From positions 434,001 through 498,000 of the forward strand of contig QANY01007347.1 in NCBI GenBank assembly GCA_003255025.1: DNA of 64,000 nt, in the 5' to 3' direction. Each line of letters begins with the position of its first letter. Position 1 is the first letter of the stretch. The notes under the pieces were generated by a model. It saw only the letters and a list, made by a program, of their open reading frames with translations, was not told the DNA's origin and ran no database searches. The DNA is from Datisca glomerata. Lineage: Eukaryota; Streptophyta; Magnoliopsida; Cucurbitales; Datiscaceae. This document shows positions 1-12,738 of the stretch, piece after piece. The translations under genes were made by a program, and so were the position numbers.

Positions 1-2330
1 TGAATTTTACATTTTTTGTCTTTCTCATGTATATTCCATTTAACTTTGAAAGTAATGTGGCACAGATTAGATTTGAATTGGAACTCGCATATGCAGTGAC
101 AGTTGTCATTAGTAATGGGCTTATACTTTCTATTGTAATTTTTTTTTGTTTCTATTTAACTTGCTATGATTGATTCTGTATTTACATATATATATATATA
201 TATATTATGAGGACTCAATTCTTGAGTAGACTTTGGTGTATGTTATAAGCAAACATGAACACCTTAATACTTTAATTTCTCTAAATCTTTCTTCAAATAA
301 TTGGGCTCATTATATTTATACCATAGCAGACTAACAATATACTATAGAAGACACAATAGGGTCAAATTGGTTTATCCGTCTTCATTTATTTAAAAAACAC
401 TTTTCATTTATGATAGTAAATATCCAGTTTTTTTACTATTATAATTATAATATAAATGTCACTATGACCGCACGTGCCTTAAGGTGGAGAATCTTTTGAG
501 TTTCAAAATTACCTTTACTAATTTGAAAAGTTTTACTAATATTATTATGAAAATGGTCTAAGTTTTAAGTGTTAAGACCAATCTTTCATAATGTATGTAC
601 CTTCTTAGACTATAATCTAATAAATGAAAGTCTAATGAAATACTTATAACAATATGTTGTTTTGACTCTATACTTAAATTTAATTCCTTCAAGTTATAAA
701 ATTGCTACAGTAAAGCTACTCATGGTGAAAAATGGTGCACCCATTCATCTAAGGTAATTCATAAGTGTCGCATTTTAACTTGATATCTTTTATTCAATTA
801 ATGCATACTTCTAAAACCCTTGAACATTTGACAAAAATAAAGTTGAAAAAATAATATAATAATATTAGAATTTTTGTATTAAAGTTCATTGTCCTTTTTA
901 ATTATTAAGTCTTATTAGAATTATTATATGAAAATTCATACTCCTCTTAAATTATTAAGTCTCGAGTAATCATCTCGTTCTCTTCACCAAAGCATGTATT
1001 AGGTGCATGAATAAACATAGTACTGATTATAAATGAAAGAAAACCAACAATCTCTTATGTTTCTATCAGATCTCTCTTCTACTTGACGTACATAATAATA
1101 GTTTGATTCCTTATTATATATATATTTTTTGTGAATCTTAAGAATAATCTAGCAAGACGAAGCCAAGATGATGAATTGTTGTTTTATAATGAACTACGTA
1201 GTATTCGAGTAAGCACTAATGATGACGAGAATTGAGATATAATTATATTTATAAATGTAATGCATATTATTTTTTAATACTAATTTCATTTATTAGTTAA
1301 TATGCTTTATGATGTCATGAATATTGTATTTGTTATTTTGCAAAAATTGAAAGACATGTATGAGTTTAAGGAAACTCATCTGTGTTTTATTTTGTTTGCA
1401 TTGCTATTTTTGCTATTGGTTATGGTTTTGTTTTTTACATATGAATTTCTTTGAATAGAATATGCTCAACGTCTCTATCATATGTGTCTCATTTTCAAAA
1501 TTTGTTAGTTTGATATATTTATTAAAAGAACCGAAACAAAATTCACTTTACATAGAGATTAATTGAATATACATAAAATAAATATCATAGCAAAATAATA
1601 TATGAATCACATGCATTTGCACGTGATAATAACTAGTTATGACTAAACACGACCAGTTTTCAACAGATTGATTAAACAAAACTAAGGAACAAAACAATAT
1701 ATCATCAACTATCATATATACTTAACACAATTTAACTAAAAGAACAGAATATATTATCAACGCCAAAATATAAACACAGTTTAAAAAGTAAAGAAGTAAT
1801 AGTAATCAATGTTTAAAAGTCGGTGAAAATGGGTGCTAATGGGTTTCTGAAACTTAGGCCCATTCATTTCTGAAAATAATGAATTATTGAAAGAGAAAAT
1901 AGACTATTATGACTTGTGAGAGTGGAAAAAGATGCAGAGAAGCAGAGAGAGAGGGAGCAAGGAAGAGAGAGAGGAAGAATTGTGTAGAAGAAGAGGGTAA
2001 ATTTGGGCTAGGAAATGTATTAATTGCGCAAAGTACCAAATAAATATGATGCAACCAAGAGGAAAATAGTAGCAAATGTAACTACCAAATGCAGGAAATG
2101 TCGTAGAGTTGTTGAGGTGAGAGAGAGAAGAAAGAAGATGAGGGGTAGTGATGACTGAAGAGGTAAGGACGTTTTGGACAAAATAAAGAAATGCTTTGTT
2201 ATAGAAGATGCTAGGAATCTACATACCCTCCCAGTAATGTATCCTGAGGTTCCTCTGATCTGTTCAGAGTTTGGTAGTGTTTAGTGCAAGATCTTGGTGA
2301 ACATGCTCATGACAAAGCAGTAAGAAAACA
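1..2330. other. AT-rich intergenic DNA
   Basis: No coding region, RNA gene or transposon domain could be supported here on either strand. The visible structure is a short TA microsatellite near 187-206 and short direct repeats around 898-965 (an ATTATTAAGTCT motif). The open frames in this stretch are low-complexity by-products of pyrimidine-rich DNA, for example around 1884-2075. Confidence 0.6.
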
Positions 2331-2339
2331 TATATTCGT

Positions 2340-2830
2340 CCTTTGTTGGCTGGTTACAACTCGTGAAACAATCTCGCCATTGTCCAATTAAGGTTATTGG
2401 TCAAGGACGTTTATTTTTCCTAAGAATGTCCTACAGGAAGTTAATGTAGTCTTGAGGAACTATCTATGGAATAGAAAAGCTGAGGTCTCTAGGGGTGCCA
2501 AGATCTATTGAGATCATATCTGCTCATATTTTCAAGAGGGTGGCCTGAGACTGAAAAGTGTCATAATATCGAATTTAGAAGCAATTGCAAAGCACTTTTA
2601 GATGCTGGCTACCAAAACTAGAGACTCATTTGGATTGCTTGGTGCCAACAAGTGTTGATAAGGGGGCACTCCATATTTATTGTTAGTAATCTGTTGAACC
2701 AACATGGTGCTTGAGAAAGTTACTGAAGCTAAGAGAACAACTACAAGATTTATGTGGAGTAAATGTAGGACCAGGGCAACTGATCCATGGCATCCTGCAG
2801 GTGTTCTTTAACAAATTTCAAAAAAAAAAA
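2340..2830 (+). pseudogene. LINE (L1-type) reverse transcriptase C-terminal remnant
   Basis: Translating the plus strand in shifting frames gives the region downstream of plant LINE reverse transcriptases. The order seen is a stretch like FPKNVLQEVN, then LRNYLWN, SRGAKI, then QEGGLRLKS and an AIAKHFWML-like segment. In L1-clade ORF2 proteins this order links the RT thumb to the zf-RVT region. Frameshifts and stops interrupt it, and no endonuclease or catalytic RT core lies nearby, so it is a truncated dead copy. A run of about 15 A residues at 2820-2834 follows but does not obviously belong to it. The family call rests on recognised motif order, not on a database search. Confidence 0.6.
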
Positions 2831-2834
2831 AAAC

Positions 2835-4265
2835 TTTAGATTTACTAATTTAGTTAACAGATTTCTTCTGCATCATTTGAAAACGATGCTTGATTCTTTT
2901 GGAAGTCATTTGTTAACTTAATTCTCTTGATGAACTATTCTTTCGATGGATGATCTATTATGAAACAGATTCTTCATATGCAATACATGTTACATCTACG
3001 CAGCTCCAATGTTGGCATAGTCGGTGCTATGTTTAGTCTTAATCTGGGCTACTTTTATTCTAATCTTTTTTCAAACTCTTTTTTCCCTTTCTTCTCAATA
3101 GTGTTTTAAAGGAAGAATTTGCTGTAATGATTTTAATTATACACTCAAATTTTCTCGTTTATGTAACTTTCATTACTTGGAACAAGTTTTCTTCCCCATC
3201 TTCTATCATCTTTTTTTCTATTGTACCCTCAAGAGCATATCAAATGTGGATGTGAAAAGAGATATGAATATAGTGGAAATTTGGCATCTTAGTGGAAAAT
3301 CAATTCTTGGATCATATCGGCTTGGTTTTCCACTTGATATTTGGAAGATTTTGGCAGTCATCCTTGGTCGAGGAATCAAGATTTAATTTAATGCTCTTGT
3401 TTGGTATAGGATTAAGGTGAGAATACATTGGAGAAAGTACACTGATTATAAGGTAAAACTCAAAATAGTCCTATAGTTTAAACTTACTAGTTAAATACAC
3501 ATGCGGTATACGTGATTGGTACACTTATTATTTTGATTACATTATTTGTTCTTATAATGAAAAACTTTAAATACGATACATTTAATAATAAATAAAATTA
3601 GAAAACTACAATTATAGTTTTTATGTTTTTCATAAGCCTTGCTTACTAAAATATTTTCAATTAATTTAATTATACTAGAAGAACATTCTCTATACATCTT
3701 TTAGTTTGATTCTTTTAGTATATTATTTCTTTAATTTCTATCGACTAAAAATATATTTTATTCTTTTATTGATTATTAATTAAATTTTTCTATTATATAT
3801 TTTAATGAAAAAATCACTTAATTTATTCTTGTGTCTAAAAAAATTCAATTTAGAAACGATAAAAAAAATAAGAAATTTGTTTAAGAGAGACTTATTTTGA
3901 GAAATAAGAAAAGAAGAAAATTATAATTAATAATACAACATAGACTCAAAGAAAATTTTAAAATTATAAAATAAAGATTTAACAAAATAATCCAAAAATA
4001 ATTCTCATTCTCATCTCACTTTTAATATATTAAAAATTTTGGTGATTAAAGTTTTAATTTAGTCAAAGTGGTCTTTCAATTTACAAATATAGGAATTATG
4101 GGGTTCTATTAATTGATTTCTTAGATTTACTTATTATCCATGTATTAGAGAAGTACGGGTCAGACTTTTCATTTTCAAGATACAAACCGTAAAGAAAGAG
4201 AGTGAAACAAATTAGAATATTATGAGGTTAACTGTAAATTACAAGTGAAACTCTAGAAAAGCCAA
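2835..4265. other. AT-rich intergenic DNA
   Basis: No recognisable gene or element was seen. The open frame at 3177-3386 lacks family similarity that I can name. The stretch becomes extremely AT-rich from about 3540 to 4090. Confidence 0.5.
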
Positions 4266-4269
4266 ATGT

Positions 4270-4506
4270 ATTCTACTATCTTCCTGCTCATCAAGATCCA
4301 AGTGAAGAGAACCGTAGCAAGATTGCAAGCGTCTGTCACTTCACTGAAACAGCAAACAATCAACCAAAGTATGTCTTTTGGTTTATATAAAATTTTCAAT
4401 TCTAATTCGGGAAAACGCGTTCATGCTGGGCCAGGATGCATAGCAAGTACGGGTCAGCAACCAAGATAGTTCAACATAGAGAGGAGACCAAGCATCACCG
4501 AAGCTA
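4270..4506 (-). other. Probable 3' untranslated/downstream region of PIGV
   Basis: This stretch follows the TGA of PIGV and has higher complexity than the DNA further downstream, so it may hold the 3' UTR. No polyadenylation signal could be chosen with certainty. Confidence 0.3.
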
Positions 4507-7500
4507 TCACGTGAATGGGTAGAAGTTTGAAAATAGTAGACTCCCAAGAAGGATGTAGGCCGCAGAGTATACCCAAATCATGTATCCACCCCATCTCTTC
4601 GGATTACCAGGAGAAACCATTAAATATGAGGCAAACCAATAGAGAGGAGGGCTGGCCGACAGAAAGCGCGTAGAAACCTGTAAATGTGGTTTATGAGTAA
4701 AGGCAATAGCAGTGAGTAGATTGACAAACACATATGGAGAGCAGGAGAATAGTATAAAGTATGGTGGTGAATGCACCATAATGATAAGAAACAACTGAGC
4801 TATAATTTCACTTTCACCGGGCATCACATCGCCATTCAATGGATTAGTTGGTAAAAAAAACCCGCCTATTTTTGGAAGAAGTCAAAAGGATTATAATTTT
4901 AAGAGAGATAATGGTAAGTTTGTTGTTTCAAAGTAGGCTTATAGTTTTAGCTTTTTAAGGACTTTCCACTCTTTATGGTTCTCAAATTGGAAAGTCGTGA
5001 GGATTGATTATTCTCCTTGATACATTTTTTGTCACTCTCCTTTGTACAATTTTTAACATTAGTGTAAAAACAAATGTTTCTTATGAAAAAATAAGATATA
5101 ATTGTAGAGCCAACATGGCTAGTTTGGAAATTATAAATTCAATTCACAGTACCGAAAAGCTAATATTGTATTGAAAATTTATTTATCTACATGACGCCAG
5201 GCATAGATATTCACCAATCAACCTCCAATGGCAATAATAGCAACCCCCTAGAAAGAATGATCTTAATGCATTGCAAAGAAGCTTGAATTGCCAAAGGATC
5301 ACACTAACCTGAACATGCATGACAAGAAATGCTGTGGCAGCCATAAACCCCATATGCAGAACAAACGGAAGAACGAAAGCAGATGAATATCTTGGTTTTG
5401 TGGAAAATTCATATTCTACCGGACGAACAGCAGGAAGCTGTTTGATACTTTTCTTCCTCTGTCTAAGACTCTGATTTTCTGTTAGCAATAATGGCTTAAA
5501 CATATTATATATATTGCCAAATAGCATTGAATAGAAAACTTTATGCAGGCTGACTGTAGAAGACTCAACCCAACAAAGGGTTTACCGCTTATACTGCAGG
5601 GAATAAAGAGGAATATCAACATTTAGTACCTTGAATCACCAAAGAAGATGTCTTTGGAAAGCGAGTCCCCATTAGGTAAAGTACAGCTGCAGAATTCTTG
5701 TCCTCAATAGAAGCCTTTAAGCCAGCTGAGAATAACGTTCTAGGCTTTGACTTTGCATAATGGACAAAAGAGAAAAATGCCAACGATAATATTGGGGAAG
5801 CAAGTAAGAAGTTGGGTATCTGTTTAAATTGAAAGTACCTTAAGAAACCTACTCCCCTGCCATCAAAAGACACCGTCAGTGTATGTAGAATGCTTGAAAG
5901 TTTATATCTACAATTTACACTTAATATCTTTGGTATATTTTCTTAAACAGTGTTAAGAAAATGAAAAAAGAAGATTCACGTATGCAAATGGATTAAAGTT
6001 CGTGTTCGCGTATAGAATCGCGATCTCTTCATATCAAATTTACTAACAGTCTTAACAGAACTTACTCAAGTTACATATGTTATGAAATATTTTTATTATT
6101 TGCTGATCTTTTGATATCTAAGATGATAATTTGACAATCCCTTACATCTTGTCACGAGCCCTAAAAATTCAAGAACTTTGAGACAATGTCGATCCAAAGT
6201 CTCCCAGAATTCATTAAAGCAACATACACATAAGTTATGGTGCGAGATCAAAAAACATACGAATATATGTATCATTGAGACTACATAACCACAAAGACTG
6301 CACAATATGCGTTAATGGGATAAAGATCACAATACCAATAATGAGTTTGAATAAAATTGTAGAGCAGAGGTACTCTTCCTTTACACCATGGTCTCATCTC
6401 ATCTGGAAAATGTCCAACACAGATATTGTAGTATCCATATGCTTGAAATGCAATAAATGGAATAAAAATACAAATGCAACGCAAAGCACCAGTAATGACA
6501 ACCTGCAATGCCAACTGGCATAAAGAGAAAAATTAATTAGTATAAATAGCTAATCAATAGATAAATTGTACGGAACCATCTTATGCACGCATAATTTCAA
6601 ATCAAGAAAAGAAACCTTGCTAACCATTTACCACATTTCACAAATAAACAAACTGGCAAACTAATATTTAGACTTAACCAGGACCACAAGTTGCATACTT
6701 AGATGGAATGTGCTCTTATGCTGACAGAATTCACACGGTGTAATGAACTAGGTTAAACACTAGAGTTTGAAGTTCATGACTATTCTCTACTTGAACCAAC
6801 ATAAAAATAGCTCAAATTAATTAAAAAAAATAGTTGCAGAAATATATTTAAAAAGAGGTTTATATTACTGAAAGGCCAATATGCAGTCCAAGTGATTGGT
6901 GCAAAATCAGAAGCGGATGTTGTAACTCAATTAAGTTCTGTCAAAGATCCATGTTCACTAATTTAAATTAGAAACAAAAACAGTCAGACGACCTATCACA
7001 AGCATATTCAATGAATCACACAACAGTAGCAAGAATTTTCATCAGACAAGCTAGTTTTCGTTGCTTCTTGCAAAAGGAGAGTTGGAGACACTAAGCTAAG
7101 TAAAATGTAACTGATATACATAGAAAACTTTCCAGTAAAACATATTATTAGTAACACTTTATGAACTTCCCATACAATTTGGTATCATTAGTTTCAGCTC
7201 CTTTTCAATGATAATCGAAAACCAGATAATCGAGAATGGAGGATACAAGCCAGCATTAAGAAACAAAATAGAATCAAACATTCATGGGAAATGTGATAGC
7301 AAGAAACATAGACTTACATAAACGTGTTTATTCAGAAACAGAGCATCATAGGCCTGGTGCATAGTCTGAAAACAGATATAACCAGCATTAAGCACTCCAT
7401 TAGACCTTGCACAACCAGAGAGTGCAAACCAAAGAGCAGAGATATTATTTCTATCACTTATGAAGTGGCACAATCCTCCAAATGAAAACAGGGAATACAG

Positions 7501-8579
7501 ACTCTCTGAATATCTGCAATCACAAAAAACTTGAAAATTAAAAGGGGAAAAAAATAAACTTGGCTAACATTTTAGATTAGAAGCAATAACTTACATAGAT
7601 GAATAAAATATGGAAGCTGGATTGAAACAAAAGAGAATCGAAGCCCTTAATGCTGCTTCATGGTCCTTCAAAATCATAAATGAAAGCCTGTTAGATTAAC
7701 AGAATTTGGAATAGAAGTCAGAAGTTTAACAGTAGAAAGATGCAAGAAAGTAGAATATCAAAGTCTGACTAGAAGATTACTTAGAGAGTAAGAGGCGAAG
7801 AAACAAACTACACCAAACCAACCTGTAAAAGTAAAGCGCAGCGTAAACAAAAGCAATGTTATTGATTGCATAACCAGATAACCCCAGTACAGCTCTTTGT
7901 CCAATAAACGGAATCAAAGGTGCGAACACTGCAACATAAGCAAACATCAACCACAAATGCCTTACAACTTGATGCACCAAAAAAACCGGAAAATTTAAAC
8001 AGAAAATGGGAAATACTTAAAAAGCAATGAAATTGCAATCTACCACCTAAAAGTACAAACCACCAACATAAATGGATACATAAGCGGAAATAATCAAGTG
8101 GGTGTGATTGAAAATGATTATTTAAGAAAACTACTTAACGAAAAAACCAATTCACTACACAAATTGTCAAAAAAATCCAAGTTGTTACCACAAAACTAAG
8201 CACAGTGAAAAGAACAACCTGTGCGTGATAACAAGAAAATGCAAAGGGGAAGCAGGGGCAAGAACGCATAGGTCTGCTCGTATTCATAACCACACTGGGC
8301 GATGCGGACAAAGTAGACACCATCCCAGACAATGCTACTTTCAATGGTGAAACCGATTACAGGAAGACGAACAGGTTGATAGTCAGTGAGGGAAGAGGGA
8401 TTAATTAGGCAACTGGGATTGAGAGGTGCAGAGGTATCGTAAGGGCTAAGAAGGGAACGCCAGATGAGGACTAAAGTCAAAATAAGAAGCCTCGAGAGGA
8501 TTGCGGATTTGAGAACAATGCGTTGGTAGTTGGTTTCCGATGGAAGACTGGTGTTCGTCATGGTATTCAGCACCTGCAT
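4507..8579 (-). CDS. PIGV: GPI mannosyltransferase 2 (PIG-V), eight exons
   Basis: This is the ER-membrane enzyme that adds the second mannose to the glycosylphosphatidylinositol anchor precursor on the lumenal side (family GT76, yeast Gpi18). Minus-strand exons: 8579-8219, 7928-7823, 7687-7595, 7513-7318, 6502-6336, 5856-5630, 5478-5309, 4677-4507. All introns are GT-AG and all phases join without a stop, giving 496 residues from the ATG at 8579 or 490 from the ATG at 8561. That fits the family length of about 490. Recognised segments are SSIVWDGVYF with the conserved W-D near residue 80-90, the SGCARSNGVLNAGY loop in exon 4, and the C-terminal SASPPLYWFASY followed by ALLGSLLFSNFYPFT-like residues. 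The protein is strongly hydrophobic and multi-pass throughout. The longer open frame beginning at 8603 starts with TTG and is not the start. Only the choice between the two ATGs and the exact start of exon 7 are uncertain. Confidence 0.93.
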
Positions 8580-8714
8580 CTGTGAGTTGAAGGAGAAAAT
8601 CAAAATTGCGTTTTTGTTTGAGATATTTGTAAAAATACGCCTTCCACAACACTAAAATGCAATAAGCATCCCTGTATTTTTAAGTTTCTGTAAATCATAC
8701 CCCATACTTTCTAA

Positions 8715-9240
8715 AATGATTATTATCTTTTTAATCAGAAGGCAAAATATATTAACAAAAAAGTATTACACTGGCACAAGTGCATATTCCAAGACTAAAC
8801 AATACAAAGGAAAACAAATACATGATCCATCTAAAAGACAATTACATCTAATTTTCTAGAATAAGATCTCCTAAATTAAGACCTCTATCTTTATCTAAGA
8901 AGAGAAGTATTTCTTTTACCACAAAAGAAATTTTTCTAGATAACAAATGAGAATCCATGATCTGTCCAGCAAATAACATCATATTTCTCTTTAGCCATAA
9001 CAATAGACAAAAGTAGAGAAAGTAAGTTTAGAACTAATTGTGGGGTCCAGTAACTGTTTTGCAAATACCATGACGTCTTCCCACATTTCTAGATAACAAA
9101 TGAAAAATAACCAAGAATCTGAAGTCTTCCCACATTTGAACATCAAGGGGTCCGGCAACTGTTTTGCAAATGGGAAATCAAAAAATAAATGCTCTACAAA
9201 TTCAGAATCACCCATGCAAAAAATATAACTTGAGTGATGC
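8715..9240 (-). pseudogene. LINE ORF2 C-terminal (zf-RVT) and 3' tail remnant
   Basis: The minus strand reads FCMGDSEFVEHLFFDFPFA, which resembles the zf-RVT domain at the end of plant L1 ORF2 proteins (Cys and His followed by HLFF-CPFA). A KLTFSTFVYCYG-like segment and a T/A-rich tail toward 8715 follow. The copy is internally rearranged: the block around 9047-9075 recurs at 9148-9176, and the block near 8931 recurs near 9090. Upstream LINE sequence is missing because gypsy-derived DNA begins at about 9225. The motif supports the family; the exact ends are estimates. Confidence 0.55.
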
Positions 9241-9487
9241 AAATCTAGGAGCTGAAAATGGACGTGGGGCTGAGCATACACGTGGGAATGGAGCTGAACT
9301 TGCACAAGATCCTTTATCACTCCCTGGTGGTCCAATTACAAGATTTAGAGCCCAAAATTTCAAGAAAACACTTTTTGGGCTGATTCAAGAGAATTTGAAT
9401 GATTCTGGAAAAGTGAAGCCCAATGTGGGTGCAAATGAAAATCAAGGCTTTATCCATGTCATCAAGGCCATTGAAGAGTCTAATTAG
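9225..9487 (+). pseudogene. Ty3/gypsy pol C-terminal end
   Basis: The frame reads into DPLSLPGGPITRFRAQNFK and then LFGLIQE. The G-P-I-T-R-x-R-A-x-x-x-K signature is typical of the last residues of plant Ty3/gypsy polyproteins just before the 3' LTR. It ends at a TAG around 9485, and LTR-like sequence follows at once. The rest of that pol is absent, because LINE-derived DNA abuts it upstream. Judged as the 3' end of an element whose 3' LTR is the 9521-10093 LTR. Confidence 0.6.
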
Positions 9488-9520
9488 CATATTGAAAAGG
9501 ATAATGAACCAACAAAAACA

Positions 9521-10093
9521 TGTTCATTAAGATAAGGCCATGAAAAGACATGAATTGGACTATTTTCAAGGCTATTAAATAGGGGGATGAATCTAGCTTA
9601 GATTGGTTATGCATAAATACATTGTTCATAGTCAATTAGTGATATTTACTTATTATTAGTAGTCGAAAAAGGTCTAAAAACGTGGGAACCTATTTACTTT
9701 AATGTTGGTGTTGTTTCAAAGCTAAAATTAATGTTTTTTCTATTCTTGGAAGGTTGTTCCAAGTATAAAATATGGTACCTACGAAATTTGTAATCATGTT
9801 ATGAATATTGAAAATAAGTTTATGTTATTGTGAGGTGCGTCTTCTTTGTTCTTGAAAGAACTCTGTGAACTTATCAAGTTAGCCTTGTGGCGTTCAAACA
9901 ACCAAACTTATCACCTTGATTCTTGAGTGATCCTAAGGTTTCTTGGTGTGGCGTTTATATCCTTCTTAGTCTTAGTTCTTATCTTTCTAGATAACGGGTT
10001 AAGGCTCAACAATCTTGTTATTCACGTTCTTGGAGTTCTTGAACCATCATTATTATCGGGTTTCATCGTAAATCATTGGTGGGGTTCATATCA
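9521..10093 (+). repeat. Ty3/gypsy long terminal repeat
   Basis: This block lies between the pol C-terminal scrap and a primer-binding site. It probably starts with TGTTCATTAAG at 9521 and ends with CA at 10088 or 10093. It has no coding capacity. Its right end is set by the adjacent PBS; its left end is inferred from the first TG after the pol stop and could be tens of bases off. Confidence 0.5.
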
Positions 10094-10095
10094 TT

Positions 10096-10107
10096 TGGTA
10101 TCAAAGC
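10096..10107 (+). other. Primer-binding site, initiator tRNA-Met type
   Basis: The sequence TGGTATCAAAGC matches the classic plant retrotransposon PBS TGGTATCAGAGC except at one position. It follows an LTR end within a few bases and precedes the gag leader. Confidence 0.75.
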
Positions 10108-10673
10108 TTTGGTTCTAAGGCAAGTTTGACTATCCTTTATCTTTATTTTTTTCTTATTTCTTTCTGTATCAAACAAAAAGGAGAAAAAAAATGCAAAAAA
10201 GGAGAGAAAATAGAAAAAAAAAAACAAAAGAAGATAAGGAGTCTACAAAAAAAAGGCAATAAGAATTTTTTTGTTCCAATCCTGTTTCTCATTTTCTCAA
10301 CTCTTTTAACCCAAAAAAATCCAAAAAAAAAGAGTTATCAAAATCCGTTACGGACTTGTGTGAATTTTAGGTAATTATTGAAACCATAGAAATCATGTAT
10401 TCCATTCATTTTCTATCGCAATCAAATTTTTGACCCTTTGAGAGTTTTGGTTATTTCTCATTTTGAATTGCTGCTGGATATTTTTATTTGATTTCTTGAG
10501 TTCGATTAAGGGCTAAAGAGACACAAAAGAGTGGAAAAAGGCAAGAGTGTGCGAGACAATAAGAGGGTAAAAGCCATTTAGAGTGAAAACACGAGAGTGA
10601 GTGTATAATTCTTGAGTGAAACATGTAAGGGAGTGTTTGTGAGGTTTCGAATCTTATTTTCCAGATTCTAAAT
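10108..10673 (+). other. Gypsy 5' leader
   Basis: This is non-coding DNA between the PBS and gag. Poly-A-rich stretches at about 10180-10335 dominate. No other structure was recognised. Confidence 0.5.
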
Positions 10674-11520
10674 ATGTCCAATAATCAAGATGAAGACGTA
10701 TTCGAAGAAGTTCAACAACAAGCCATTCTGAACCTTTAAATGCAAGCGATGTTGGGGGAAATGAGGCGTATGCTGAGGGCTGAATTAGAACCTATTCAAG
10801 AGAGGTTGGATAGGGTAGAAATGGGAACACCTTCGCGGCAGCAACATGAAATTCCCAATAGACAGCGAGGTGGGTGTGCTCGTTGGGATAATGTTGAGGA
10901 AGAAGTAGAATTAGAGGAGTTTGAAGAGCCATATATGAACCAGGGCAGGTTTGAACGTGGTTATGGGAATAGAGAAGTTACGATGGGTAGACCTAGGATG
11001 GATAATGATCTGGGAAACATAAAGATCAAAATTCCATCTTTTCAAGGTAAAAATGATTTGGAAGCTTACTTGGAGTGGGAAACTAAAGTGAAGATGGTGT
11101 TTGATTGTCACAACTATTTGGAGATAAAGAAGATTAAGTTGGCAGCAATTGAAATCACCAATTATGCCATTGTTTGGTGGGATCAATTACAAAATAATAG
11201 AAGGAGGACTAGAGAACCACCCGTGGGCACTTGGGAGGAGATGGAATTTCTTATGACGAGGCGTTTTGTACCAAGCCACTATTATAGGAGTTTGTTTCAA
11301 AAACTACAGAGGCTAACTCAAGGTTCCAAAAGTGTAGATGAATACTACAAGGAGATTAAGGTAGCTATGATCCGGGCAAATGTGGAAGAGGACCGTGAAG
11401 CCACCATGGCTAGGTTTTTTCATGGTTTAAATCATGAAATTACATATATAGTTGAGTTATAGCACTATGTTGAGTTGTCGGATATGGTGCATCAAGCCAT
11501 AAAAGTTGAGGAATAACTCA
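10674..11520 (+). pseudogene. Ty3/gypsy gag (capsid part)
   Basis: The natural start appears to be the ATG at 10674, which opens an acidic leader (MSNNQDEDVFEE) broken by an in-frame TAA just before 10740. From 10740 the frame runs to 11462. It holds a Retrotrans_gag-like capsid domain with IKIKIPSFQGKNDLEAYLEW, AIVWWDQL, FVPSHYYRSLFQKLQRL and VDEYYKE. Stops at 11460 and near 11513 break it again, while capsid-like residues such as YVELSDMVHQAIKVEE continue between them. The domain order and motifs mark a Ty3/gypsy gag. I do not assign a clade with confidence. Confidence 0.8.
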
Positions 11521-11531
11521 AACGTAAAGGA

Positions 11532-12119
11532 TTGGCTAGGAGAGGACAACTTGTGGCTTCCACTAGTGCATGGAAGACAGCCCCTAAAAGGGATGAGCAA
11601 CAACAAAGTAAGTCAAAATTTGAACAATCTAAGAATGCCAAACGCATGACGAATACTTCTATTTCTAAAACCCGTGATACTAAGTGTTTTAAATGTCAAG
11701 GGCGGGGTCACATAGCTAGCCAATGTGTAAACAAAAGGGCGATGGTGATAAATGCCCAAGGTGAGCTTGAATCGGAGGATGAGCAGGAAGTAGTTGATGA
11801 AATTCCACCTTTAGAAGATGTTGATGACGAGCAAAATGATGGGGTTGGAGAATTATTGGTAGCAAGGCGAGTTCTCAACATGCAAGTTAAGAAGGAAGAA
11901 AGTAACCAAAGGGAGAATTTGTTTCATACTCGGTGCTTTGTCAAAATCAAAGTTTGTAGTGTAATTATTGATGGGGGAAGTTGCACAAACGTGGCTAGCA
12001 CTGATTTGGTGGAGAAGTTATCCCTAACAACTTTAAAACACACTCGTCCTTATCGGCTTCAATGGCTGAATGAATGTGGCAAAGTAAGTGTTGGTAGCAT
12101 TTTCCATTGGCAAATATGA
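11532..12119 (+). pseudogene. Ty3/gypsy zinc knuckle and aspartic protease
   Basis: The frame continues gag into a Lys/Gln-rich basic linker and a canonical retroviral zinc knuckle, CFKCQGRGHIASQC (CX2CX4HX4C). After an acidic spacer comes a protease-like segment, VIIDGGSCTNVAS, in which the usual D-T/S-G is D-G-G. The frame is lost near 12115 and resumes in the +1 frame from about 12088. Part of the same broken polyprotein as its neighbours. Confidence 0.8.
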
Positions 12120-12738
12120 GGATGAGGTGCTTTGTGATGCGATTCCTATGCATGCATGTCATATATTGTTGGGGAGACCATGGCAATATGATCGAAGGGC
12201 TACACATGATGCATTCCCAAATAAGTATTCTTTTACTTTTGAAAAGAAACATATTACTCTTGTTCCATTAACTCCAAAACAGGTTATGAAGGATCAAGTA
12301 AAGTTCAAAAGATCAAATAAAAAGAATAGAGAAAAAGAAAGAAAGGCTGAAATTGAGAGGAAAGAAAATGAGAGAAAAGAAACTAAGGGAAAAGAAAAAG
12401 AGAGCATTTCAGTCTTAAGGAGAGCAAGAGAGGAAAAAATCACTTATATTGTAAAAAAATGTGAGATCAAGAGAGCATTATTTTCACATCAATCCTTTAT
12501 TGTACTTATGTACAAGGAGGCCTTTTTATGTACTAATGATCTTACCAATTCTTTGCCACACATTATTGTTTCTCTTTTGCAGGAGTTTGATGATGTCTTT
12601 CCCGAAGAGATACCTCATGGCTTACCACCAATTCGTGGAATCGAACATCAAATTGATTCATATGTGGTGCATCAATTCCAAACTGATCTGCCTATAGGAG
12701 CAATCCTGAGGAAACAAAGGAACTTCAAAGGCAAGTAA
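12088..12738 (+). pseudogene. Ty3/gypsy protease C-terminus and protease-RT linker
   Basis: The segment begins with protease C-terminal residues (HACHILLGRPWQYDR) and runs into a long linker that is very rich in Lys and Glu (about 12299-12410). It then reaches the pre-RT signature LLQEFDDVFPEEIPHGLPP. A frameshift near 12725 separates it from the RT core. The linker composition is unusual, but similar charged spacers occur in this type of gypsy polyprotein. Confidence 0.75.

Noticed and set aside
1884..2075. 63-residue minus-strand frame
   Set aside because: Low-complexity reading of purine-rich DNA with no recognisable family.
8135..8344. Minus-strand frame overlapping PIGV exon 1
   Set aside because: It is another frame of exon 1 and intron 1, whose proper reading is clear from the splice sites and the family match.
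8580..8603. Eight extra N-terminal residues for PIG-V
   Set aside because: The open frame begins there with TTG. In-frame ATGs exist at 8579 and 8561.
10911..11186. Minus-strand frame across the gypsy gag
   Set aside because: Shadow of the plus-strand capsid domain.
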